From: Cantharellus purpuraceus
Taxonomy: Eukaryota > Basidiomycota > Agaricomycetes > Cantharellales > Hydnaceae
Length of the DNA stretch: 64,000 bases
Assembly: GCA_025174535.1 (NCBI GenBank)
Contig: JALBUN010000047.1
Coordinates: forward strand, 868,001 to 932,000
Direction of reading: 5' to 3'
Each line of letters begins with the position of its first letter. The stretch's first letter is position 1. Positions 32,931 through 44,700 of the stretch are shown here, one piece after another. A model generated the notes under the pieces. The model was not told the origin of the DNA, did not search any database, and saw only the letters and a program-made list of their open reading frames with translations. The position numbers and the translations under genes are program-made.

Positions 32931-34969
32931 TCAAATACTGAGACAACCATCAGCCTCACTCATTGAACAGTAACATGGCAACGCACCACACGCGCCACTG
33001 CTTGGCTTTGTCGCAAAGAGCACCTCACGCAACTCATCTTGGGTGAAACCATGGTATGGTGGATATGACTGGCTAATCTTATGGATAAACTTTTCAACGT
33101 CGCCCTCCGCAACAAGCGACACTGTGCACCCGCCCCATCCCGCGCCTGTGAGCCGGCTGCCATAGGCACCAGCTTCACGTGCAAGTCGCGTCAGCTCATC
33201 CAGCTCCGGACACGAGCATTCAAACAGCGTCGCGCAGCTCTCTTGCGACTCATTCATGAGCCGACCGAGTTCCTGCAGCGTGTGCGTTGATGTTACGGCG
33301 GAGTTGGCGTTGAGCAGACAGATCTCACGGAATTCGAGAACGCGGAGCGCTTCAGAGAGAACGTGTCGTGTGCGCTTGTACAGCTGAAAATGTGTCGCCT
33401 CGACTAGAGATAGACTTGTTAGTTAGTGCTGCGGCTAAATAGACACCATGTGCTCACCGTCTACCCACGAGAGATACAACTCGTGAAATTCCCTTTGTGT
33501 CAGCCCGGAGAGTTCCACCATTTCTTCGAGGGTAAGACCGGCATCTTCCTCATCACTGATGTCGCCCTGCTTTAGCCCATCCGCTTCTGCAATAAGATGC
33601 TCCAGACCCTTCTTGAATTCCGACATATCGACTTCTTCACCCTCTGGAACACCTAGGAAACGATCAACAACCTGCTTTAAAGTCACTTTTTCTGTTTTGG
33701 CGACCGTAACACGGAGGCGGCGCGCAAGGACGCGTGCAGCGACGAGGGTCTCCACGACACGAAGGTTATAACGGTATTTTGAGGAAACGACCTTGTCCGC
33801 TACGACAAGTGAGTTCGCACAAACGAACACGGTGCGAGGGGAGGTGGTTGGGAGCGGGATGAGTTCAGCAGAAAGTCGCGGGTGGAAAGCGATGTAAAGT
33901 GCGGACTGGGTGATTGACATGACGGATGCAGCCTGGTCCATTCTGATCCAGGAAGTCAGCATGTGATAATAACCATGGAAAGGCTATGAATATACCCTCC
34001 ACTATTCACACCTGAGAAGCAGCGTGGTCAGTTATTGGGTATCAAAACAATCATATGCCTCACCTACGCGCTTCTCATTCTCCATTGCCATCTGTACCAG
34101 TTCCCCCTTGTTCAATTGATTCAGCTTCTTGTTCATTGTGAGAAAGGCAAGAGTTGATGCGACGACCATGGCAGCGCTCGAACTGAGCCCCGAGCCTGCA
34201 GGGACAGAGCCTGTAACCAGAAGGTCAAATCCAACAGGCTTATCGTCTCCCGCCTTGAAGAAATGCTCCAAGACACCCTGCACCGTAACTGCGTTGCAGA
34301 GTGAATAAGACGGAATCTGTAGAAGACGCACATAATATCCAGCCTTCACATAGCTCTCCCACCTGAGTTGAGTCTTATCGATTTCCATGTGCCAATTGCC
34401 CGAATCATCCTTGACAGGAGTGAATGACTGCCTGTCATACTTTGAGCCAAGATTTTCTGCGACAATATGCCCTGTGAAATCTCCGTGTCTCGGGGCGCAC
34501 GCGATGAGGATGTCGCGCTCAATTGCCGTCGGGAAGACGCCAAAAAGCGCGTAATCAATGTGCTCCCCTATGAAGAAGGTCAAACAAGTCTGAAGAATAG
34601 TGACGACCGCGGACCTATGAGGTTGACGCGTCCTGGTCCTCGGGCGACATGTGTCTATAACAGGCATGATGAAACGTGTTCACGCATAGCTGAGAGTACT
34701 CACGGGTCTGCGATCAAAGAACCTCTCGAACTCTGAGATGAGGTGGTTCCAACGCTGACTGGAGATGTGTTAGACATAAACTGCGGTGGAGCTCGGCGAT
34801 CTGACCCTTGATTTGTAGCAGTTGCAGGATCACAGTGTACTTGGTGGAGAGAGGTGACGAGTGGGATGGGGAGAGAGGCAGCCATGAATACGAGAGACTT
34901 ATAAAGAGTATCAGAGGATGAGGAGAAGAGCTTCTCTGCCAAGGACTGTACTAGGACGGGCCGATCCAT
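32931..34969 (-). CDS. GAL1: Galactokinase
   Basis: A GHMP-family sugar kinase that phosphorylates galactose in the Leloir pathway. The start at 34969 gives MDRPVLVQSLAEKLFSSSSD. Splicing then gives PLVTSLHQRWNHLISEFERF, followed by ARGPGRVNLIGEHIDYALFG, the galactokinase signature. Further on are LVTGSVPAGSGLSSSAAMVV (the ATP-binding GHMP motif), GVNSGGMDQAASVMS, and near the C-terminus GSRLTGAGWGGCTVSLV. All three GHMP motifs look intact. Introns occur near 34760-34835, 34640-34690, 34568-34605, 33960-34070 and 33400-33450. The end (GACGALPCYC and onward, stop 32931-32933) is a little longer than usual, and a C-terminal intron cannot be excluded. It is 65 bp from the aldose 1-epimerase on the other strand. 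Confidence 0.93.
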
Positions 34970-35034
34970 TCCGCTTCGACATCATCGTCAGCGCTTGTAT
35001 ATATACTTTGTGGCGTCGTCTCGCCTGCACACCA
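34970..35034. promoter_or_regulatory. 65 bp divergent promoter of two galactose genes
   Basis: This is the whole gap between the start codons of galactokinase (-) and aldose 1-epimerase (+). It contains an AT-rich TATA-like run (TGTATATATACT at about 34996-35007). Co-regulation is inferred from geometry and pathway. Confidence 0.65.
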
Positions 35035-36765
35035 ATGTCGAACCCAATCCTCCTTTCCCTTCCTGACTTGTCCCCCCCCTTGGCTGTTGAGGTATACATG
35101 CGGGACTAATTGCATTCTGTCTCTCACCATTACCTTAGATCCTTCCCAGAGGTCTTGTCGTCAACAGACTCCTTGTAAACGTCGATGGAAAGGTATATGC
35201 AATCATTTTCACCTTCTATCCACTCACCCATGTTTTTCTTAGACACATGACCTCGTCGTAGGTCCTAGCAACCCCGCCCATCATGGTCAACACCCCCACA
35301 AGTATCAGAATACCATCATCGGCCGTTATGCGAACCGTCTTCCCACAGGGTCTATTGTCATAGAGAAAAATGGCGCGACGGCTGCTCTGAACACAATCCC
35401 CAATGGTCTGACCTCCCCCCTCCTACGTAGTACATCCTCATGACCCTTATGATCAGAAAACCCGAAGGTCAGCCTCCACGGCGGCCCGGAGGGCTTCGAC
35501 ACCCGTGAATGGCAATGTATTGAGCTCACCGACGCTACTCTGTTCTCTGACAGCGAAAAAGTGTCCATAGCTGCCCTGCCCTCTAGCGCACTCTTCAAAC
35601 TCATTTCTCCTGACGGTGATCAAGGATTCCCCGGCAACTTACTCCTCGAAGTCTTATTCGCCGTATCATCTGCGGCGCCTAAGCAGAGTACCCTCTCAGA
35701 ACAACGCCATGTGGGCAGCCTGTATGTTGTGTATAGGGCAAGACTCCTATCTGAGGACGAGGTGACACCTGTCAATCTAACTCAGGTAATCGGTGCCTTT
35801 CCTTGCGTCAAAGCCATATAGCACTAAGGCTGAAAGTGGGGGATTTGAAGCACTGGGGCTTTAACCTTGATGCCAGTCTGGGGAAGAAAGGGACCCCTAC
35901 TCCAGACATCAAAGACCATCACTTGTTTATCAAGGTGTGCCGACTGGCTGTGGGCAGGCAGCTGTCTAGTGCTTATATGCATAATATACCAGGCTGACCA
36001 TACTATTTCTCTTGATGAGAACGCTCTTTCCTCCGGGAAGTTGTCTTCTGTAATGGGGACTCCCTTGGAGCATTCCCGCACAAGGTTGGACGACAACTTT
36101 CCACCCTCTGGGCATGGTATTTCTACCTTGTCCATGACGCTTTTGTATTGCTGAATATGTCATGCAGACTCATTTTACATGTTTAACATTCCATCAACAC
36201 CCGTTGAATCCATTCGCCTGCCGCTATCAAAACTCTCCACCCTCGATCTCTTCGAAGAGGTCCTTCATGCCCCGGCCAGAACAAATCCGCTTGTTGAACT
36301 CTCCTCTGAGCGTTCCGGATGGTCGTTGACATTTGATTCGAATCGTGCGTTTTCTGAGCTTGACAATTAGCGTGCGGCATGTCAATCGTCCTCGATCCTC
36401 AGAGCCAGGAGTTCAGTTGTTTACCGCCAACTCTTTCGACGGCACAGGCTCCAGAAAGCCAATTCATGGATGGTCTGAACGGGAAGGCGATGGATATGGC
36501 CCACACAGTACGCGTCATCCCTCCTCGTTGTGTTTGTCTCACACCAGGAATCCAGCATTCGCATTTCTCGAGTTTCATGAGGTGATAATATGTTCATGCT
36601 TGTCCACATTATCTAACATTCCTATAGCCTCTCGCAGCGTGGCTGCATCCCGAGACAGCGATCACGGGCGATACATTACTCACTTCCGGAGAACTGTACA
36701 ATAACTTTGTACGCGTTGATGTACTATTCAAGCGACCTCAGAGCTGGGAAGAGGACGATCTGTGA
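35035..36765 (+). CDS. Aldose 1-epimerase (galactose mutarotase)
   Basis: Interconverts alpha and beta anomers of galactose, supplying the alpha form to galactokinase. The start at 35035 gives MSNPILLSLPDLSPPLAVE. Spliced exons give LPRGLVVNRLLVNVDGKTHD, HPHKYQNTIIGRYANRLPTG, then PKVSLHGGPEGFD and VNLTQHWGFNLDAS. GRYANR, the HGG loop and the NLT.H..FNL block (catalytic histidine region) are family hallmarks. Later come RTRLDDNFPPSG and GVQLFTANSFDGTG, then WLHPETAITGDTLLTSGELY near the end, stop 36763-36765. There are about ten short exons. It is encoded alone, not fused to UDP-galactose 4-epimerase as in yeast GAL10. Confidence 0.88.
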
Positions 36766-37105
36766 CAACCTCAGACTTGGATGCAGGTATTGCAATAGTG
36801 AATAACACGGAAACCAAGTTGTTGTTCTTTCCTTCTTCCATTTTCTTTTAATGTTTTGATTGGTCTCCCTTTGTTTTGTATCATAGCATTGTGTATCTGT
36901 CATCAAATTTTGAAGCAAAGCTGGCAGATTGAGGCGTATAGCTCTGCTGCTGAACGCGGTTAACCAATGGTCACCTGGCGGAGCTTCAAACTCCCCGCCT
37001 CTTTGTCTTCTTTGAATACAAACCACCATCACCTAGCAAGCACTATCCCGCCAATCCTCCAAAGCCTCGCCAATTACACGCCTCACACATCCTCTGCCAA
37101 CCGTG
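36766..37105. other. Short intergenic stretch
   Basis: 3' flank of the epimerase gene and probable promoter of the membrane-protein gene. Nothing recognised. Confidence 0.5.
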
Positions 37106-38504
37106 ATGCTCCTTGCCATGTTCGGCAACTACGTATTAGCAGGGTTAAAATTCCTCGGAAGCCTTCCAGTGGCATCTATATCAGATCCTGCAAATCCTGG
37201 ATCCTCTTTCACTATTCACCCAGGTGTGGGCCTTGCTCGCGTCAATGGACGGTTTGTAGGCCTTCCCTATTCCTCCAAGACGGCTCGCGAGTTCCCAACT
37301 AATATTATTGAGATCGCCACTCCATCCCACAAGGCTTTTCCTACTCCTGTCAGTACTGCTACCTTTGACCCTAGGAGTATATCGTCCCAGATCAGCACAG
37401 GAGCACTTGTGGCTCTTAATCTGCTTGTCGTTCTGTGGTGATTCTCCTTACGCTGTCCTTGATGCGCAAATCGGGTCTGTTTGCTATCCATATCTGGTTT
37501 GCCACCCTCTATTCCTGGGTCGTGCAGACTATTTGCATCATCTCACAAAGCATTGTGTGCATCGCGCTCTCTGTCACATTCGATCTAAAGAGGGTTTACC
37601 ACGGAGCTCTTGACAGCTTGGCCGGTATCGCCTCTGGTCTAAGCTGCCGCATACAAAGCGTATTGAACATTACTCAGACCTTGGTGCACTCGTGCTTCAA
37701 GTGGACAATCGCGTTTGTCCTAGCCAATCTGCGCGTCTTGCTGTTTTTTTGTTCTATTGCTGCCATTACCAACATTGTTCAACAAATAACTTTGTTCTGT
37801 GATATCGACATCCCCTATATCGACTTGCTTCTCGTTATTGTAGCTTCTCCTGCCATTGCCGCCTCTGGCATCTTATTTGCGGTCCTGCTGGGGGTTATTA
37901 AGCCAAACTATCCAAATCTCCGCTTTATCACGGTTGTGCATGCGGCTGATAAGGTAGCAGGTATGAGAGTGAAACAAGCCAAGAGATTCCTGTGAGTTCA
38001 TTTATTCCCCACACTAATATTTGCAGTCTAATTTGTGAATGAAGTGCCGACTTGGCACCCCAGGATCATACTGGTGGCACATTACTTGATATTCGCGAAG
38101 CGTACCACCAAATATTGCGCACGCGGCGCCAGGCTCTTGCCGCAAAATCCCTTGTCGAACGTTTGAAAAAGATTACAGTCTTGTGGGTTGCTATCTCTGT
38201 GTTTGGATTCGGCATCAACTATATATCTTGTTCCCCCGCCCGGATGCATTTCTACGTTTTGTCCAGGGCAGAGAATAATTTCGAGCCCAAAGCCTTCCAT
38301 TCAACGGCCACCGCCGTCGCAGCGACTAGTTCGCCATTGACCCTGATTTGGACCCCCGGAGTCTGCGCTCCTTCTGCGAATAATTCAGTGTCACGCTTAG
38401 AATCTATCAAAATTCCCGATATCGTCCAAATCAACTCTCAATTCACGCCGTTCCCTCGGCTCGGTTTTCTGGTGGAATATTCCAATGGGAATGATACGAT
38501 TTAG
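37106..38504 (+). CDS. Multi-pass membrane protein of unknown family, apparently frameshifted
   Basis: I do not recognise the family. The first frame (from 37106) encodes MLLAMFGNYVLAGLKFLGSL, then SSFTIHPGVGLARVNGRFVG, and runs to a stop at 37439. A second frame, open from 37420, continues with strongly hydrophobic segments. At the overlap, ALNLLVVLW in the first frame would run straight into VILLTLSLMRKSG in the second if one G were added at the TGGTG near 37436-37440, giving one uninterrupted membrane helix. Further helices are FAIHIWFATLYSW and onward, FKWTIAFVLANLRVLLFFC, IDLLLVIVASPAIAASGILF and ITVLWVAISVFGFGINYI. An intron near 37992-38050 joins KRFL to ADLAPQD. It ends SNGNDTI. This is either a real mutation or an assembly error; an intron is possible but I found no good splice pair. 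Confidence 0.55.
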
Positions 38505-39412
38505 ATCGAAGGTGCTCTGATTTGGGCACGCTATATGCCAGTCACCCGAGGACAGGCGCAGTGTTGGTGTGTGTCCGTTGCACCATAACAAGATCCGTTT
38601 CTCATACTCGTGCTATGATATAATTAGCCTAGTCTGGGGCAGTACATCAATCAAGGGTATGTGCTCAGCCGACCCTGCATATTCAATCGCGTTAATTGAA
38701 TCTGGGCTTGGACAGATCCCATTCACGAAGCTTTGTTTTGGCTGCTTTTGGTGAATGGCTTCGCTCACGTGAGTCTTGCGCCTGAAACTCATCTCGACCG
38801 TAGATCGCCGTTGAGTTCGGACTGTTTTTGAGATTCTAACGCCCCAACGTTTTTATTGACTTTTGTACACAATGTGTTTATCTTGCTTACTGTAACATTT
38901 CTTTTTTTTTTTTTTCTGCGATTGTTATTTCTGTGTACATTAGATAGCGACCCAACTTAATTTTCCCTCTCCATCACTCGCAGCAAGCTCCATCTCCAAG
39001 AAAGCAACAAATGGAACACAAACGATGAGGGTGACATGCAGTTGGTAATGGTACATGCAGTGTGCAAAGCGAGACATGATGCAGGAGAGAACTAACGAGG
39101 GGGAAAAGAAGAAAGGACAGGCGGAGGAGAGAGGCAATGCAATTACATGGAACCACATTGTGAGAAGGAATATAACATGCATGCAGGCTTGGGGTTTTTT
39201 TTGTCATGCAGGGGGGGGGGGGGAGGAGAACGACGAGCAAGAGTGTGATGCAGGAACGTGAATGAAAGACAAAGGGCGCGAAGAAGGATATAACGCAAAG
39301 GCGAAGAGGGAGCAAGACGCAAAAGGCAGGGGCAGACACAAGGGACAGACACAATGGCGGGCAGGGATGGGGACTCGCAAACGAGGGTTTGGGGGGGGCG
39401 GGGGGGTAATCA
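38505..39412. other. Intergenic between convergent genes, with homopolymer runs
   Basis: Contains a T run at about 38902-38915, a run of 13 G at 39211-39223 and a G8-C-G7 run at 39391-39406. No gene is supportable; the purine-rich stretch makes long but unconvincing frames on both strands. Confidence 0.55.
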
Positions 39413-42272
39413 TCAATGCAGGTACTTCTCATTCAGAAGATGCACCTCGCGCGAGAGATAGGGCCAATTGAGGCTCTTTTTGAGCACGCGCCTCAGCGCC
39501 TCCTCGTCGTCCCCCACGCGCTGCCGCGCCAGCTCGACCTCCCACCCACAGAGGTTATATAGCAAGCGCATGTTGGGCTGAATAAGTACGCTGAGCCGGC
39601 GGGAGCGCACGATGAGGTATGCGTCGACGAGGGAGAGTTGCAGGTGTTTCATGACGTAGGCGATCTGCGGCGAGGAAAGGTATTAGTCAAGGCGCAGAAC
39701 GGCGGCGAGGACCAAGAGTATGATATGAGACTCACAGTGACGGTCGCGCTGCGCGACACACCAACACGGCAGTGCACGAGGACCTGGCCGCCCTCCAGAC
39801 GCGCCTGATCGATCCAGTCACAGATGGATCCAAACGTCGGGCGTAGACTATCAATGCCATCATCACAAACGCCCTGAGACGCAGCGTAGGCCATATGAGT
39901 ATGGGCAGACGATCAAGCACCACCATCACACACCTTGATATCGAGCACCTTGATCCGCCCCTCACGCTCCTCTCTCCACAGCGACCCCGGTATGCCAGAC
40001 TGCTGCTTGCCGTTGCCGAGAACCACCTGGTATTCCGGTACAGAGAATCCCTCCTCCCCATTCAGTGGGGGCACCAGCGCACACTCCCCAACGGACACCA
40101 CGTGCGTAATCCCCAGTGCATGCAGCATGTATGCGTTTGAAGCGTGGTTCCTGTCGTAGCGCTCAATAACAGCTCAGAAGAGATACAAACGCATCAGACT
40201 CACAGATTCCCGAGGTAGAGGAAGGGGAGCACACGAGAGGGGAACGAGCCGTCGAACCGCTCATCGTTGAACCACGACTGATGATCAATGAGCGCAGGCA
40301 GCAGGGGCGATGTCTGGGCCCTTGCCCTACGGTGAGGCGTCTCATGCGAGGGCGTTGGTATAGACGTCGACAATCCATTTGCCGACGAGGCGGGCGGCGG
40401 TGGTGGTGGTGGCGGCGGCGGCGGCGGGGACGAGGGCCCAGAGCCCATGAGGGTATTCGAGCGACCCATCAGCGTGCCCCACCCCCACTTCTCCCGCCCT
40501 GCCCGCTCCGACTCACGCTGCCTTTCCTTGTCTGCTGCATGGCTATACTTGGCCTCTACACGCTTCAGGATACCCAAATCGCAATGGTGAACAAAGAAGC
40601 TGCGGCCGCGCGTGACTTGGAGCTCGAGGTATGCTTCGGGAAGGGAGCAGTGTTTTTCAGCCATCAAGAGCGAAAGCGCCAGCACGGACGACTCGGTGTA
40701 ACCGTCGTGGCTGTAGATGAGGACCTTGCACCGACGCGGGCGATGGAGGATGGACTGCAGGAACGACAGGAACGGGGTGAGGAGGGTCAATGTAGAGTGA
40801 GTGGCGGGGGGCGCGGACGGGAAGGAAAAGTGTATGATCGTATTGGCGTTGGGGGCAGGGCGGGGAGATGCAGCTGCGTTGCCGAGGAAGGAAGCGGAGG
40901 AAGTGCCGGCGTACCCAGTTGCCCAAAGGGAATCGAGAGCACTGAGATGGGCCTCTGCTTGCTTCAGTAGCGTATTGTGCGGGAAGGCTGCGTGATCGTG
41001 GCACTCGATGCAAACGTCATACCCGTGGGGATTGCCAGAGGTATCAAAGGGTGCCTCCGAGTCGCCCTGCTCCCAGAGGGGCACGTCCGTGGAGTTGCCG
41101 ACCCACACGCCGGGATGGATCTCCGTTGCGTGGGTGAGATCCTGCATCTCTTGCATCTCGCGATCAGGGAAGGAGATGTGGTTGACGGGATCGCCTGTGG
41201 AGGTGACGGCAACGAGGTCGGGAAAGTCGCGCTCAAAGGTGGAGAACGGGTCGGTGACGATAAAGACGTTGTATGCGACGAAGCGTGGGGGGTCGGAGGA
41301 GGGAGAAGACGACAGGGGCGAGGCTGGGGGCGGGGTCGTGGAGCTGGAGGCGCTGTGTCTGCGACGGGGTAAGAGGCCACGTTCGTAGGCTTTTGCTTCG
41401 ATGGCGAGCTTGAAGCGCTCTGCGAGGGCAAAGGCTGCGCGGGTGAGGCCCTTGGGGGAGTAGATGACAATATCGGAGAGGGTCGCATAGATGGGGAGTT
41501 GAATGCCAAAGTTGCGCAGCGAGATGCCTGTGAGCGGGTCAGTGGTGGAGGCACAGACATGCGGGTATGGAAGCGTACCTTTTGGGACCGAGGGAGGGAT
41601 GAAGACGGGGCCGTCGGGGGAGGAGGTGAGGAGATCGGAGGGGGAGAAGGTGGAGGACAAGAGGTGCGAGGAGGGGGGCCTGGAGGAGGACGGGCTGGAG
41701 GAGAGGCTTGAGCAGGAGGTGGAGGGGATGGGTGAGTGGACAGAGGTGGCGGGGGTGCTGATGGAGAGCGAAGAGGATATGGACTGGGAGAAAATGGACT
41801 CGACGGAGGAGAGAGAGGAGGCAGTCGACGGCCGACGGTCGTGGTTCTCCCGCGCCGCACCCTCTGCACACATCTCTACGTCTGCGGGGACGGTGGCAGC
41901 GGCGGCGGCAGCGTCGTCGTCGTCGAGGAAAGGCTGGTCCTGGTCGCGGGACGACGGGGGGTGCTGCTTGTCGGGGAGGGCGACGTCGTCGTCGTCGCAG
42001 AGGACCCAGATGAGGCCGCGATAGGCGGGGACGGCGACGTCGCTGCCATGCTTGGCGAAAAAGAGGTTCTGTGCATGGTTGTCGCCCTCGAGGCCGTGGA
42101 GGAAGGGGAAGAGGACCGAGTCAGGGACGTCGGAGGTGAGATGGAGGTGGCGTATTTTGGCAAACTGGGCGGCGGAGAGGGCACGAATGGGGGCATGGGG
42201 AGCAGGACGGGGGAGGAGGAGAGGGAGAGAGGAGAGAAAGTTGAGTGGGTAGACGAGACCATGGGCGGACAT
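39413..42272 (-). CDS. PPS1: PPS1-like dual-specificity protein phosphatase
   Basis: A large dual-specificity phosphatase. Yeast Pps1 is linked to S-phase control. The start at 42272 gives MSAHGLVYPLNFLSSLPLLL (an in-frame ATG at 42287 is an alternative). The N-terminal half has a Ser-rich low-complexity insert and blocks such as LRNFGIQLPIYATLSDIVIY. The middle has YDVCIECHDHAAFPH and RRCKVLIYSHDGYTESSVLA, a degenerate phosphatase-like motif lacking the catalytic cysteine. A poly-proline run (about 13 residues, 40393-40432) follows. The C-terminal domain has VLPFLYLGNL and then VLVHCRVGVSRSATVTIAYV, with the intact HCxxGxxRS signature, ending REVHLLNEKYLH. Introns lie near 39667-39735, 39880-39935 and 40140-40203. 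A 51-nt in-frame intron may occur near 41528-41578. Confidence 0.87.
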
Positions 42273-43429
42273 GGCTTCCCAGAGCAACCAGCAGCACCGC
42301 GATTTCCAACTCTATATAAACTTTTCCTCTCCCCGGAGAATTGCGAATAAGAAAAAAAACGAATGCTATCTACTACGTCCTCGTCGTCTCGCACAGGCTT
42401 GGAAGGACGGCCCAGACCCCACACAGTCTTCGTTGCTTCTGGCAGTGTGCTCCCCCCGTCGACGCTGCCTGAGACAGTCTCCAGACGCGAGCTCTCCGAC
42501 CCGCACGCCATCTCCCAATCTGAGATTCTCATCTCGTGCACATTCCGTCCCCCTGCTACCCCTTCCTTATCATCCCACACGTGACGCCAGAACGGCGTAG
42601 AAGCGACTGCTATTGCCGATCACCTTGCGTGGCGACACAAGCACAACATCTCACACCTCCCTTCTGCCACGCTTGCGTTCCCCAACCGGTGTTCGGTTGT
42701 GCCCCCCCCCAGGTCCTCCCCTTCTGGCGCTTGTGATTTGCCCAGCAATGTGTCACGCTGCCGTTGGGCGCACCCCTGTGCACCTCCGTTGCCGATTGCC
42801 GCTTCCAAGGCACAACAAGAGGTATCCTCCCGTTGCTGAAACAGGCAGCTGTGGCAGTATTCATTCATATTCGGCATATCAACGAAAGATGCGTGCGACT
42901 CAGCAATAATGGCATGGTCACGGGGGACGGCGCAAGTCCTCCCAGCGCGTCAGCCCCATATTTCTCAAGCACGGCAAAGACGCCCTCGCCACTCCCCACG
43001 AGGCTTCCCCCGGCAATCTGGTAAGTTCCAAATGGTCTAGCTGCCTTTCCTGGGAGAATGCGTGCCGATCAAGACACTGAGTGAATTGTCTATTTTGCAT
43101 GACCATTCTTCCATCACGATGATCCTGGATCGTGTGGGCGTGACCTGTCAGTGCTTCGCGAATGACCCCCCCCCGTACCGGAGGACACCGCAGCACATAC
43201 CCCCCGCCACAGGCTCGACTTGAAAGGCAGGCAGCATGAGCACTACGGTGTCCTTGCATCACCATTGCCGAAGAAGCCCGGCAGCCCATGACAGAGCACA
43301 GACATCTTTCCCCCAAGAGCCAAGCTTTCAGCTAGTCCCATTAATTATGCCCTTCAGAGATCCAGTTGCACGCCAGCCTGAGAGAAAATTCGAACAAGAC
43401 AAGGTCAATCACTTTCCAGGCATCACGGT

Positions 43430-43459
43430 GTGACAATGGTCACGTTGTGACGCTGTCAC
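43430..43459. repeat. Two adjacent GTGAC/GTCAC hairpins
   Basis: GTGAC-AATG-GTCAC (43430-43443) and GTGAC-GCT-GTCAC (43447-43459) lie next to each other. They could form small stem-loops or a paired binding site. Confidence 0.6.
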
Positions 43460-43750
43460 GAGTGATCGTGTCCACATTTCCAAGGGGCGGCCAGCTCCTC
43501 ATTGGGTTTCGCTCAGAGGGAGTGCACCCACTACGGGCGAGGATATCGCAATGCATCAATTTGCATGCGATTGCTTCACAAGGACCGCTCCTTATCGGAT
43601 AAATTCATTTTCGCCTCGGTCGCTGCTGCTGCTGTTTCTGTGAGTACCGCGTCAAAGACGACTCGGAGGAACCAAGAACCGCAACCACGGTTCCGACTAG
43701 AGAAGCAATCCACACAATACGCCCACCTTTCTGTGCTTCGCTATCTGCCT

Positions 43751-44700
43751 TGATCGGTGCTGTGGCAGGGTTGCTTTTTTGAGTTTGCCTCACGGGTCAT
43801 CTGACTAATAGAGTGGCCACAAGGCGGTGCTCTTATCGGGTTCCTCCCATCTAATCATTAGAGCCAAACAAGGCAAATCACTGTTCCTCTCCCAAAGTAT
43901 GCGTATATGACAGTGCGAATCCTTCAAAACCCTACAGATCCTAACCAGTCTGAGTGTAATAAAGCCGCAATTGGAGAAGGTGGCTCTGCGCCATGCACTG
44001 CGCACCCCGTCGTAACAGACATCCGCTGGGAAACGAGGGCGGCCAGGCCCAGGGTTTGGAAGGTGTCGGTCGCCCCATCTCGAGTCCGAGACCAGCCAAG
44101 TACACCGTCGGGGCCTGTGCCTCGCCTTGATATCGTCCACCCTCTGACCCGGACATGCGATTCCAGAGCTCCGTATCAGATAGCTTTTTCTTTGGCGACA
44201 TGGTCGATCGCTGCTACTCAGGCTGTTGTTTCGACCAAGGGCTAGAGCCAGGTTGTTAACTGCCGGGGACCATGTCCACCTTCCCTTGATGCGAATCGGT
44301 TTGATCGGTGCTGGCTTTGATCTGTTCCTTGCTGTGGCAGGTGTGCGTTTGCCCGACGGGTCATCTGGCCACATTACCTTCGGGCCTGTGTCTGATCATT
44401 AGAGCGGGTGAGCGACTGAGCCTCTCCCCGAATAGAAGACGTAGACAGCGCAAATATGCTCTCCATGGTTAAAAGTCTACAGCTCTGGTCCGAATGACGT
44501 TGTGTCCGAGGGTGACTGAGCCGTTGCTTCGGAATGCCCGTGTCGCAATCATCTTCGCCCCTGTCACACCGAAGGGCCACTCGTACAACAGGCAAGCACA
44601 TTGCGCACCCCATTAAAATAGATATATGCTGCTGATCAAGTCTCACAATCTGTCGCGATTGCGACATGCTTCCTCATTCATTGACCCTGCGAGCACCACA
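43751..44700. repeat. Diverged direct duplication, offset about 550 bp
   Basis: TGATCGGTGCTG at 43751 recurs at 44302. In both copies GCTGTGGCAGG, CGGGTCATCTG and TAATCATTAGAGC or TGATCATTAGAGC follow in order. Further along, CACTGCGCACCCCGTCGTAA (near 43996) corresponds to CATTGCGCACCCCATTAAAA (near 44600). Insertions and deletions between copies suggest an old event. A third partial copy may start near 44700. Confidence 0.55.

Noticed and set aside
34957..34973. CGG-N11-CCG, a perfect match to the yeast Gal4 site, next to galactokinase
   Set aside because: It overlaps the galactokinase start codon and coding sequence, and basidiomycetes are not known to use a Gal4 equivalent. A CGG/CCG pair at this spacing is expected by chance in GC-rich DNA. 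Conservation in relatives would change this.
41876..42580. 234-codon minus-strand frame overlapping the PPS1 start
   Set aside because: Runs in another frame than PPS1 and is made of Ser/Pro low complexity over the shared part; the PPS1 frame carries the conserved sequence.
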